NCBI GenBank assembly: GCA_030674155.1
Contig: CM060318.1
Span: 74,624,590 to 74,688,589, forward strand
Length of the DNA: 64,000 bases
Source of the DNA: Stramonita haemastoma
Lineage: Eukaryota; Mollusca; Gastropoda; Neogastropoda; Muricidae
Direction: 5' to 3'
Position numbers and translations under genes: made by a program. Within the stretch, counting starts at the first letter, position 1. Every line of letters starts with the position of its first letter. The notes below the pieces were generated by a model. That model searched no databases. It was not told the DNA's origin and was given only the letters and a program-made list of their open reading frames with translations. This document shows, piece by piece, positions 1 through 11,197 of this stretch.

Positions 1-944
1 AAGGACATCATATCATTTAAATGATGGTACAACAGCCTGTCATATAATCTCTCCCCCCCCCCCCCCTCCCTCCACCCAACTAAACCCAAATAAAACTATA
101 TCTACTTTTCAAGAAAAAAAATTCAGTGCTTGACTTGTCAGTGCAGATCTGCTCAGAACAGAATTTGCTGAAAATAAAACTTTAAAATAATATCTTGGAT
201 GCATACATGTAAAGATTTGCTTTTTTTTCAATCAGATTTTTATATAACATAGTTAAGTACAAAAGTATAATTACGCTTTAAACACTTTCCACAAATATTG
301 AATTTATTCAACCTCGCTCAAATTAACAGACATCAGACAGCACACTTGTTCCCCCTCATGTCACCTTTTTTTTAACCAAGCATCTAATAAGTAACATGCA
401 TCCTATATAAAACAAGTAAAATAACCATCACAATCTACAACAGTACAATTACAAGAAAGAATGCTCTGCTTCCCACAAAGAGAATTCCCTCCTCTTCAGA
501 CAAAAAGTTCGGAAAGACAAACACACACACAAGAATGATCATGTGACAGGGAGTAGAAATAAACACACTCAGTCTTCCTCAACAGCTACTCAACACCAGA
601 GCTAAGAACTGAACAGGCCGCATCTCAATCAATACATCTCTGATGCTCTGTCTGACTCTTGAGTGTTATGTACAACGATACTGAGACTGCTTTCGTCTTT
701 CATTGAGAGCATTCTCTGATTCAGGCTTGAAGTGTAATCTTTCCACTTCCACTGTTCCAGCTTACTACCTTGCCCACTGCCGACTAGCCAGAGTTGGGTA
801 GCATCAGGGCTAAGGGATAAAAGCTGGAAAAAGACATGAGATACAGCAGCACACCCACATTAATGCAAATAATCCAGAAATAGAATATGCTCAAGCACCA
901 TATTTTTTCCTCAAGAGAATGAAACAAGAATACGTGTTCTAAGC

Positions 945-1212
<268 letters not shown>

Positions 1213-1848
1213 GTGTACAGATACAGACAGACATACAGCACTTGAAAGAATGACAGAGACTACAGAAAGGGTGTGCATGCATGGAAACTAACATGTAAGA
1301 CATGTACGAACCAGGTGTACAACTACAAGGGTGTGTTCTGTATACTACCTAGATGTTTCTGTGGTTTCTGTTTCTCATGTTTCTTCTGCTTTCTGCGCTG
1401 CAGTTTCTTCGTGAGCTAATATTTCTAAGTGTGCACGTCAACCAAAAAAACTTTGCTATTTCACATACATGTCTGTGCTTGACAGCACTGCCTCAACTTT
1501 GCAAGTATTGCGGGACAGTTTCTCCCTTACAAGAGAGGGAGAAGAAAAAAAAAAGTATAAAAAAAACTCCTGTCCATATAAGCTGACCACTCCTGATCCA
1601 ACACCGTGAGTCACACCACTTAAGACCCTGGTCAAAGAACTAAGCTACGACAGCAACAGGAAAACCCACAATACAAATCAACGATCTGGGCTGTCTCAAC
1701 AATAATACCAGTCAGTCAGACAATGGTGATTCAGCTGAATAATTTGAGTGCAGGATACACCCACAACTTTCTTCTATCGATGGAGAGAAAGCAAGAACGC
1801 CTACAAGGAAGACAAACTGAGAGAGAAAACAATCAGAACTGCTCGAAC

Positions 1849-1897
<49 letters not shown>

Positions 1898-1908
1898 CAC
1901 ACACACAC
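1849..1908. repeat. (CA)n microsatellite
   Basis: Nearly pure CA dinucleotide run with one single-base interruption. Confidence 0.95.
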
Positions 1909-3862
1909 CTGCCTACATTGTTGTCTTAAATGGGGGGGGGGTAGTTTCTTCTTTTGGTGTATTTTCAAATTTAAAAATTTTTTTTTCATTTGTACACATA
2001 TCTTCTTAAGTTTTTTTCCTTTTTCAAATACATGCACTGACTGAACACTGACTTAGAGTGGCTCTGTGCATACTAAAGATTTTTTTCTTATCACAGTATC
2101 AATAAAACAAGTGAACAAAATGCCTTCCTGCTGAAAAATGTACTCATTGTTTTTACACTTTTTTTTGTATTTTTTCCATTCTTTCTGGGGTTTTTTGTAT
2201 TTTTTTCAATTCTTTCTGTTTTTTTTATATTAATTAACACAAACACAACCATTGCACCCCATCTGTTTTTCACATTATAACACAATATAAGTTTTGAACA
2301 CAAAACACAACCACATCATTCCTTCTGTTTTTCATACTAACACAAACACAACCACTGCAGTCTCTTATTCTTAACAATTTGATAATTATACATTAAAAGC
2401 CATAACTCCATGCTGCTGTTATAAATTTATATCATAAAAATACCATTAAGGGATGCCAAAGAGGATGTGCTGCCCCTGAAGAAACTTGTTCCATGAGTCT
2501 CTGGCCTCCCCTCCACAAAACTTCCAGCCGGTCGCACTTCTGGCCACACCATCTTCATTCCCAAACCTCTCCTTTGTTCCTTTTCTCAGAATGCAACACT
2601 TTGTCCTGGCTTTAACTGTGGTGCTTCAATCAACAAGAGAGCTGATGACTGATGAAGACTGAACCAGTAGTTCCCAAAAATCTGCAGACCTAATAAGTAA
2701 TATAACAGATATTTCTCAGATTTTATCTTTAGTTTTCTTTCCAAAGCTCAACACTGAGGCATATAATGGCCACTATGGGACTACAACCAAAGTTGCGCAA
2801 ATGAAGGGCTGGAACAGTAGCGGACAAGGTTTCCCCCTAAGAGCACTTCATAAGCATGAGTGGTCTGGCCTAAATTATCAATGTGATTTCCCTCCTTTCC
2901 TTATAGGGCAATACACATGCTCTTGAATTGCATAATATCTATTAAAAAACAAAAAAGCATGAGGCTGCACATGGAACCTCCTCATGCTGTTACTTTGTAT
3001 AAAAAATGAAATTCCTATCATAATTCTTTTTATCCAAAACATGTATGATATCATCACAAGTTTTTCAGTAACGTTTTTAGTCACTAAAAGTAGTAAAACT
3101 AGTAAGTCATCAATATTTCACGGATTGAGCATAACTTCCTAGTAAAAACTTCTCAAAAATATATCCTCTGCCACAACTTAACTCCATATATTCAATTTGT
3201 GTAAAAGCACACTGACATGAAATAGAAGTCTGATAAAATATAAAATAAGAAAAAAACTCAAAAAGGAATAAAACTTGACAAAATAAGACTTATGCAAAAC
3301 AGGCAAATTCCCCCCCCCCCCCCTTCCCCATCTAATAAAAGCTAAGAAAAAGAAAGCAACAAATATTTATATATATATGAACTGATAAAATGTTTCATCT
3401 TCCAAAACAACATTTAACCTGAAATTTTAAAGTATTTTATCAACTATTACAGCATTTAAGTAATATTATCAAAAAGCATGTTTTATGTTTTCCCAAACTT
3501 CTTTGAGTTTTTCCAACAACAACTGAACATTAGCACTGACACGGTAGAATTACACAAACACAACTTTCTAGGCACAGGACACACTCACTAATGCACGGGC
3601 ATTACCAACCACAACCTTGTAAACAAATTCACTAAAAGAATTTGGAACAGAAACATGTCTGCATAGGACAGCTTCTCTATGACGTCTGTGAAGTTTATCT
3701 ACATCAAGCCACGCCACTAGTTGTATCCGCATGCCCATTCCCAAGACCAACGAGAGTAAGAATCTGTTGAGAACAATCCTGGCACATGTTGTGATGTTCT
3801 TGACTCATATTTCCTGCCCTTGTGAAGTGTACTTAAAGCTAAATGAGGCTGTCAGTAAATTG

Positions 3863-4158
<296 letters not shown>

Positions 4159-4436
4159 GAGTGCAGGATTGTCTAAAATAGAATCTATTTGTGGGCATCC
4201 GACAGTCTTGAAAGACTATAGAGTCACGCTCTAGGCTCTAAAGCCCAAAAGCTAAGTATGGAGGGCAAGCTGTTACCCATGCGGCAGACCCTCCCCCCAC
4301 TCTCCACATCCCTGGAATAGTCCATTGGAAAAGCAATCACCAAAATGAATGGTTACAGTGCCATCACAGTAGCCATCAGAATGTTGTCATAAGCCTACAG
4401 CCCCGAACTGCCCTGGGGACTCCCTGATTTTTCCTC

Positions 4437-4590
4437 AGGGATGTCTAAACATGGCTGTTTTATTTTGTCATCCACTCCTACCAGCTCACAATGGTCTGCA
4501 CTTCTGAAAGGTGGAACAGGTTTTTAACGTGTGCGCAAAATGGTCTGCGTGCATTTGCACATGGGGCCTCAGTTTACAGTATCATCACTT
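4437..4590 (-). repeat. SINE-B fragment
   Basis: Shares the diagnostic strings 'caccagctcacaatggtct'-like, 'aacgtgtgcgcaa' and 'gcacatggggcctcagttta' with the fuller SINE-B copies at 5408-5754 and 24805-25136, in the same (minus) orientation. It lacks the tRNA-like head. Confidence 0.6.
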
Positions 4591-5122
4591 AGTTAAATAT
4601 TGTATTGTAGTTGTACAATTCTTCTTACAGACAGCTCTACTAGAGTAAAAGGAAACTGAACCCTACAAAAAAGAACTTTTTCAGTTAAGCTTAAGGACAT
4701 TTTTGTTTGTTTATTTTTGCAACCTTTTTTTTATTGGCTTTTGCAGCTTTGGGATTTTAAAAAAAAAATATTTATTTGGTTTGGTTTATTGATGGAGGGG
4801 GGGGGGGGGGGTTGTTTGGTTTTTTCATGGCAGAGGCTGGTTGTTTTTTGTTTTGTTTTTGTTTTTTAGGGGAAAAAATTGCCCAGTCAATTCCTGTCAT
4901 CTTCTGGTATCAATACAGTAATTTAAAAAAAATTATGAACAGGGAATTCCCTGGCAGAGACAGGAGACACTGAAGTGATAATGACCTTATCATAAATTTT
5001 CAGTTAAGGGAGACAGACAGACACTGAAATCTGCTCTACAAGTGCCACTTGGCACCAGTCAACACTCTTGCCTTGGAAAACACAAAAACAGCAAAGGATC
5101 ACATTCACACGCTCACACGCAC

Positions 5123-5162
5123 ATCACCACACACACACAACACACACACACACACACACACA
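5123..5162. repeat. (CA)n microsatellite
   Basis: Short CA run with one interruption. Confidence 0.9.
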
Positions 5163-5407
5163 ATCTGGAGAGCAGATATAATTATAAATATGAGATATCT
5201 CAAAACAAAGTGTATGCTACAATGGCTACATTGTTGTCTTGTGTTGTCTTAAATATTACTAAGATGGCATTGAAAAATGTGCTACAAAAACAATGTCTGC
5301 ATGGCTTTGTATTACACACATGTAGGCCTATGTGGGGGATGGGGATATATGTAAGGTGGGAGGCACATGAGTGGGTGTGTTCTGCAGTTATTTTATTTGA
5401 TTTAAAT

Positions 5408-5754
5408 ATATTCATTATTCTTTTATATCGAGGATAATGGAATAAGTACTTGTGTTCTTTTTTTTTTACAGCCAGTCCCTGTGTGTATGCAGTTTTATAA
5501 ATCTTGTCATCTGTTCCCACCAGCACACAATGGCCTACTCTTTCGAAAAGCAGAACAGGATTAAATGTGTGTGTAAGATGTTATGCATGCGTTCGCACAT
5601 GAGGCCTCGGTTTATAGTCTCATCCAAAGGACTTTTGGGGAGGGTGGAGTCAGCACTGATGTTAGTTAACTCCAGGAGAAAAATCCCCTCAAACGGGAAT
5701 CGAACATGGGCCATCAACCACTAGGTTCTGGCCACTAAGTTATCCTGTCCCCAG
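5408..5754 (-). mobile_element. tRNA-derived SINE (family B), near full length
   Basis: Read on the minus strand the element starts with a degraded tRNA-like head (5690-5754). It continues through a body containing 'aaagtcctttggatgagac', 'gaggcctcatgtgcgaacg' and 'ggccattgtgtgctgg', and ends near a GAAT-rich tail at 5408-5430. Closely related copies lie at 5958-6309, 20721-20938 and 24805-25136. It sits in DIP2 intron 1 and is noncoding. Assignment as a SINE rests on the tRNA-like promoter boxes of its relatives. Confidence 0.75.
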
Positions 5755-5795
5755 TGCATGTGTAGGCATAGCATGAATTATTATTTATCAATGTG

Positions 5796-5796
<1 letters not shown>

Positions 5797-5856
<60 letters not shown>

Positions 5857-5950
5857 CATGTGCGTGTGTCACTGTGTGTGTGTGTGTGTGTGTCACTGTG
5901 TGTGTGTGTGTATCACTCTGTCAGTCTCTGTGTGTCACTGTGTGTGTGTA
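5797..5950. repeat. (GT)n microsatellite with CACTG interruptions
   Basis: GT tract with a CG-containing alternating purine-pyrimidine segment at 5848-5866 and repeated 'cactgtgtg' interruptions. It lies between two SINE-B copies. Confidence 0.9.
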
Positions 5951-5957
5951 TTTATAC

Positions 5958-6309
5958 TTTTCTTCTTCTATGATTGAGGATAATGGAATAAAAACTCCTG
6001 TGCTTTTTACATCCGATCCCTGTGTGCATACAGTTTTGTCAATTTTGTCGTCTGTTCCAACCGGCACACAGTGGCCTACTCTTCCAAAAAGCAGAATGGG
6101 TTTTAAATTTAATGTGTGCACAAGATGTTCTGCATACATCCGCATATGGGACCTCAGTTTTTAAGTCTTATCCAAAGGACTTTTGGGGGTAGTGGAGTGA
6201 GCACTGATGTTAACTCCAGAGGAAAAATCCTCTTGAATGAGATTTGAACCCGGGTCAGCAGATCAAGAGCGCATCACTCTGACCACCAGGCTATCCTCAG
6301 TCCTGTCCC
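5958..6309 (-). mobile_element. tRNA-derived SINE (family B), near full length
   Basis: On the minus strand the head (about 6235-6300) carries an A-box-like 'tagcctggtggtcagag' and a B-box-like 'gggttcaaatctc', the RNA polymerase III promoter of a tRNA. The body matches the copy at 5408-5754. The two copies lie in tandem orientation about 200 bp apart, separated by a GT array. Confidence 0.8.
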
Positions 6310-6330
6310 CCCAGGCTGTGTCAGTGTGTC

Positions 6331-7185
6331 AAGTCAAAGTCAAAGTCAAAGTCAAATTTTTATTTACAGATGGTACATTGAGTAAGCAAAACAATTGCTT
6401 TTTTTCATCAAGCCATCTACAAAGAAAAGTATGTAAGAAAATGAAAAAGAAAAATATCGACAATAATGACAACGACAATAATAACAGCAATAAAGAGGAC
6501 TAAAATGATAATCACTGAAAACTAGCCAACTACACACATCTTAAGCAAAATTTTAGCATATCAATATTTAAACATTTCAATATTCAAAATGCATACATAC
6601 TAATAAACACTTGTTATCGACCAATCACCCACCCATGCCTGCTATTATTTGTTAGATACACATGTGAAACATACACATGCACACACATGCACAAACACAC
6701 ACACTCACACACACACACACGCACACACCCACACCCAAACCCAAACCCACCCACCCACCCACCACACCCACACCCACACACACACACACTGCACAAACAG
6801 CATATACAAACATCATATATACATACAATTATACACATATGCGCGCGTAGGTGCACCGTTGCATTATTCTGCACGAAGTCATTTAATTATATTACAACAA
6901 ACTTACATTGAAAATCATAACAACAACAAAATATCAGTGAATGGCACAAAAGTACACAGTGGTGATAAGGTAAAACTTACAAGTCTTTTTCACTACTGTT
7001 ATTCATGAGATAGTTTTTTAAGTGTTTTTTAAATGGGGTTTTGCTTGTAGTACTTTTTAGATCTACTGGGAGATTATTCCATAAATGACTACCCGAATAC
7101 AGAAAACTTGACTTGTAGAGGTCATTTCTGGGTCTTGGGAACGTTAATAAATGATTATGCCTGTGCGGATTTATTTTGAAGGATT
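6331..7185 (-). mobile_element. Non-LTR retrotransposon (LINE) 3' end
   Basis: The minus strand from about 7185 to the stop at 6977 encodes the C-terminus of a LINE reverse transcriptase, including YKSSFLYSGSHLWNNLPVDL and a basic FKKHLKNYL segment. This is the usual ending of CR1/Jockey-like ORF2 proteins. About 640 bases of 3'UTR follow, ending in a (TTTGAC)n tail at 6331-6356. The last 90 bases recur on the plus strand at 52799-52903 with the same tail. The element is 5'-truncated and interrupted by CA arrays at 6659-6790 and 7189-7435. Confidence 0.75.
6659..6790. repeat. (CA)n / (CCCA)n microsatellite
   Basis: CA repeats with a central CCCAAA and CCAC-rich segment, inside the LINE 3'UTR. 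Confidence 0.9.
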
Positions 7186-7188
7186 TTT

Positions 7189-7439
<251 letters not shown>

Positions 7440-8090
7440 TCTTTTAATATACTATTAAAATAGAAACAGGAGGGATTCTTAGTTAAAAAGACCAACTGCA
7501 AACACAAAAACATTTCAGAGATTAGATTTTTTTCTGAGCAGATCTACATCTAACACCCATTCACATCTGACATAAATGCACACGATACTATTATTATTAA
7601 AGGCCTATACATAATACAACAGTGTAGGCCTACTGTGTGTTGATCATTAACCATTCGTTCATTGAATCATGGATGACTCATTCACTAAAATTGTAATCAG
7701 GGTGTGAAAAGAATCAATAAATATTGAATGTGTAACCTCAGTAAAAATTTACAACTGTTGTCTTTTTATCTACTTTTAGTCCGTTTCTTAAGTGTCATGA
7801 CTCTGTGGTCATCGCTCGCAATTTAACTCTCATTTTACTGACTGATGTGAGAATGCGTCACTGACGACAATGTCCCCCCGCCCCCGCCTCCTCCGCATAC
7901 ACACAACATTAGTTTTAAAGATACTTAGAGTCACTCCTGCCCAATAATCTCAACACCAGTAAGTCAATAATTAATATGACTGATTACTTATTTACTTCCT
8001 TCCCCTATCCCCGTGTAGTGTATCAAGATAATGATATGAAAATGACGAGGAAACAGGCTGATTTTTTTTCGACGCTTATGAATGCCTTAC

Positions 8091-8175
8091 CTTCCGAAAG
8101 CTCGAGATCCAGCTCAGCGAGCTTTTCTCTGACATCTTCAGGCAACGATGCAACATCTACTTCTGCGGTAGCCAT
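8091..8175 (-). CDS. DIP2: Disco-interacting protein 2 homologue, coding exon 1
   Basis: On the minus strand an ATG at 8175 opens 28 codons reading MATAEVDVASLPEDVREKLA and then ELDLELSE, ending in a phase-1 donor (G|gtaagg). The LPxxVRExLAELxLELSEG signature is the start of DIP2 proteins. These are large proteins with an N-terminal DMAP1-binding domain followed by two fatty-acyl-AMP-ligase-like domains; in animals they affect neuronal branching and lipid metabolism. Only this first exon is in the window; the remaining exons must lie beyond position 1. The start fits the family, because vertebrate DIP2 proteins also begin a few residues before this motif. The promoter just upstream is shared with CNPPD1. 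Without the rest of the gene, assignment rests on this short but distinctive motif. Confidence 0.85.
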
Positions 8176-8300
8176 GGTTTAAGATAAAACGACGAGAACT
8201 GGAACTTCACACCATTAGTCTACATGATAATAGTCCATTGATTCCAGTTCGCCATTTTACAGAGCACCACCACACCTAAGTCTCGCGAGAACTTCCGGGA
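8176..8300. promoter_or_regulatory. Candidate bidirectional promoter, DIP2 / CNPPD1
   Basis: The 10-bp palindrome TCTCGCGAGA at 8281-8290 is a known core element of TATA-less, often bidirectional promoters. It overlaps an ETS-like ACTTCCGG (8291-8298). An AAAATGGCG motif on the minus strand (about 8250-8258) resembles a YY1 site placed in a 5'UTR. DIP2 begins to the left at 8175. A CNPPD1 leader with a good donor at 8400 lies to the right. No TATA box is evident. Confidence 0.6.
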
Positions 8301-8399
8301 AAGAAGTTTGCATCAGTGGCAGGAAAGCCGAAGGCCACGCAAAACAGGGCGGCCTTGTCTGCCTTTATCAGTATTTTTTTGTCTTGTGTTGATCTACTG
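8291..8399 (+). other. CNPPD1: Probable noncoding exon 1 (5'UTR) of CNPPD1
   Basis: Downstream of the palindromic promoter element about 100 bases without any ATG end at a consensus donor (ctactg|gtgagt, donor at 8400). Splicing to the acceptor at 11099 would place the first ATG at 11113, where CNPPD1 homology begins. The transcription start is inferred. Confidence 0.45.
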
Positions 8400-9352
8400 G
8401 TGAGTGTATGGTGGTTTTCTGACTTTGTTTCGTGAACACTTATAAAGTCACACTTATAATGCACAGCGGTTTGCTATACATATTATACAGTCGTATCAAA
8501 AGAGGGGGGGAAAATATAGGTAGCGAGATTTAATTCATAGGCGCATGAATGTAGAACTTTGTTTCCCCCTTCCCCCCTCCCAACTCCCTCATCGGTGTGT
8601 TTTTTTTCTGATAGTAGTGCTCGCTGCTGACTTTCTGCTTGAAGGCCATTTCATATGCAACAGATGTCTGCTTTTTGTTGCATAGTATTCATGCCATTAT
8701 CACTCTGTTGCAAAGGATAACTTCAAATATGTTTACATGATGTTATGCAAGATTGTGCAACTAGTGTGCATATATTTGCACATGGGACATCTAGTCTTCT
8801 CTACGTCCCCTTAATGGGTGGGCGGCATAGTATCTGGTCTTATTTTGTATTTGTGCCTAGTGTCACTCTGCAGGAGGTCTGTCCCCAGACCTCAGCTGAC
8901 ACATTCTGACTTCTGTGTGGCTAATTTTTATACAGGATGCATACTGGGATATGCTCATGTTTCTACAACACACCAAATGCTGACATAAATTCTGGGATGT
9001 TTTAGCATGCATATTTGATCTTCAGCTTGTCAATTAAGGCACTGGCAGGTCTGCACTTATTTAGTTGACATGGAGGATGGTAAAAATCCCCACCCTTATT
9101 TCACCAGATGCCACAGCTAAGATTTGTGTTGCGCGACATCATGGACAATAGAGTGCACAACATCATCATGGCATTAAACTGTTTTTAACTTGACCCAAGA
9201 GATTGAAGTCAAACAGTCCTAACCACTCAGCAATAGCATGTCATTTGTTCAAGTTATTCAAAACCAATGTGTTTTAAACTCCTAGATCCTCCACCAACGG
9301 TGGGTCATTGCCTGCTCAAACAGCTAAAATCTGTGCACTACAGTACAAAAGT

Positions 9353-9647
9353 AGCCGCTGCTGTAGTCTAGTGGTTAGGGCGTTGGACTCGTAATCTAAA
9401 GGTTGTGGGTTCGATCCAGCTTTCGGCTTTGGCGTTGTGCCCTTGGAAAAGGCACTTTACGGCTATTTTCTCACCCCACCCAGGTGTAAAAAGGGGTACC
9501 AACCTTGTGTTTGGGGGTTAACCTGCGATAGACTGGCGTCCTATCCAGGGGGAGTCTATGACTCTCAGTCGCTTAACGCCACAGAAACCGGGATAAGCAC
9601 CGGCCTGATGAGCCTCTATAGGCTCGGGACAGACTTTAACTTTTTTA
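9353..9647 (+). mobile_element. tRNA-derived SINE (family A), full length with 13-bp target-site duplication
   Basis: The head carries an A box (tagtctagtggttagg) and B box (ggttcgatcc). A foldable anticodon arm, TTGGA-CTCGTAA-TCTAA, gives a CGT (threonine-type) anticodon position. The body is shared with four other copies and ends in cgggacagactttaac. Perfect 13-bp direct repeats 'acagtacaaaagt' flank it at 9340-9352 and 9648-9660. These are target-site duplications, so this copy arose by retrotransposition. It lies in the DIP2-CNPPD1 interval, within the proposed CNPPD1 intron 1. Confidence 0.9.
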
Positions 9648-11099
9648 ACAGTACAAAAGTGCAGTGCACTGTACTTTTTTTGTAGTATTCTTGCAGAGAG
9701 AGTTGGGATAGCAATGATATTGTTGTGGGCTAACTTGCTTGGAATCAAATACTGTAATACTATAGTAATAAGAATGCCACAAAACATATACTAATAGTGT
9801 CTATTTGATATCCAGAGCTATGAAATTATATCCAAAAGTCATTCTAATCCTAAAAGACTTCATACAAAAGAACAGAAGAACATCAACACTGATGCTCTCA
9901 ATGATTTTTTTTCCAGATTTGTTCACAATTAAATAAGTTTTTTTCCCAACTGCAATAGACAAGGATTGGTTTTACCTGCTTGACTGCTCCTGCCCAGATA
10001 TTTTCTGTGGTGAAATGTGCACTCTGTACCCCAACAAGCCAGAAAATTTCCAGGGTGATGACTCGATGTAAACAAGCCATTTTCCTTCACTACAGTTAAA
10101 GGGAAAGAACTCCAAAATTAGTGGAGATCATTCTCCTTTTGCTTAGCAACATCCAGCTGCAAAGACGTGGCAAAAACAATCAGTATTTTTTAGCTCATAT
10201 GATGTATTTTATGTGACTGCTTGAACCTTTTTTGTTCAAAATGGCCGACTTCTCGTTGAATGCATCAATGACTTCACACAGCTAAAGAAGTGGCAAATGA
10301 GATTTTAGATGCCTTGACAATGATAAAAACAACTGGTCGGATTCAGAAGATAATGAAGATGGAAAAAAAAACAAAAAAAAAAACAGTAAGATATTGCCTC
10401 GACTCATGTGTGATGCTTTTGAGATAGGGAAGTTCTCAGAATGACAGTGGTTCAAGAAAGTGTATTTTCATCTGTTTTTTAAATCTTTTATTTTTTTATT
10501 ATTTTTTTTTTTATTGAAGTATCATGCTAACTACTTTGAACTTGCCTGAAAGCAATCTATATTATATTATACTGTCATTGGACAGAATATCAGGATTTTT
10601 CTTCAGGTAGTTTCTGAGTTAAATGAACATAGCAAGTGGCATATAATAATTTTATGCCCAGCATATAGGATGCACTTGCACCCGGCAGTCAAAAGGTTAA
10701 GAGTCTGTGTTACCACACTGGAGGATGAGGGTACCTAACAAAAATATAAACAATGTCCTTGCCAGGTTATCTGGTAGTGTTCATACTGGATGTGCCTCTT
10801 TGTACTAGTTTTTGTTAAATCTACAATAAAAATAGGAAAAGGCGGTGAAAAGGTAAAAAAAAAAATCTTTGTTACAATATTAATGTAATATGTGTTAACT
10901 CCATTGTTAGTCGATTTATTTCTGAAGTTGGGGGCTGTTTTGTAGTTGTTGTTTTGCTTAGATGAATATTTATTATATAGTATATTGTTTCTCTGATGAA
11001 AAGAATGTCAGATTTTAATATTGGCAGGCCTGTGTTGATCTGAAATGTAAATAATTGCAACACTATTTTAATTATGTTTGTTATTGTGTGATGTTTCAG

Positions 11100-11197
11100 A
11101 ACGGAAAACAGCATGGATGAGAAGTTCCGTAAGCGCATCCAAAAAACATTGTACTCAGGTCAGCTGGAATGTGCTCATAACCCATTCACCCTTACAG
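11100..11197 (+). CDS. CNPPD1: CNPPD1 first coding exon
   Basis: Acceptor tgtttcag|aac; ATG at 11113; ends phase 1 at G|gtaagt. It encodes MDEKFRKRIQKTLYSGQ, comparable to the 'KLSARIRRRLYYG' region of vertebrate CNPPD1. A short N-terminal extension present in vertebrates is absent unless it lies in an unseen upstream exon. Confidence 0.8.

Noticed and set aside
9353..9430. Functional tRNA-Thr gene
   Set aside because: Although boxes and anticodon arm are good, the acceptor stem is imperfect, the same body follows in five copies, and TSDs enclose the whole unit: it is a SINE head.
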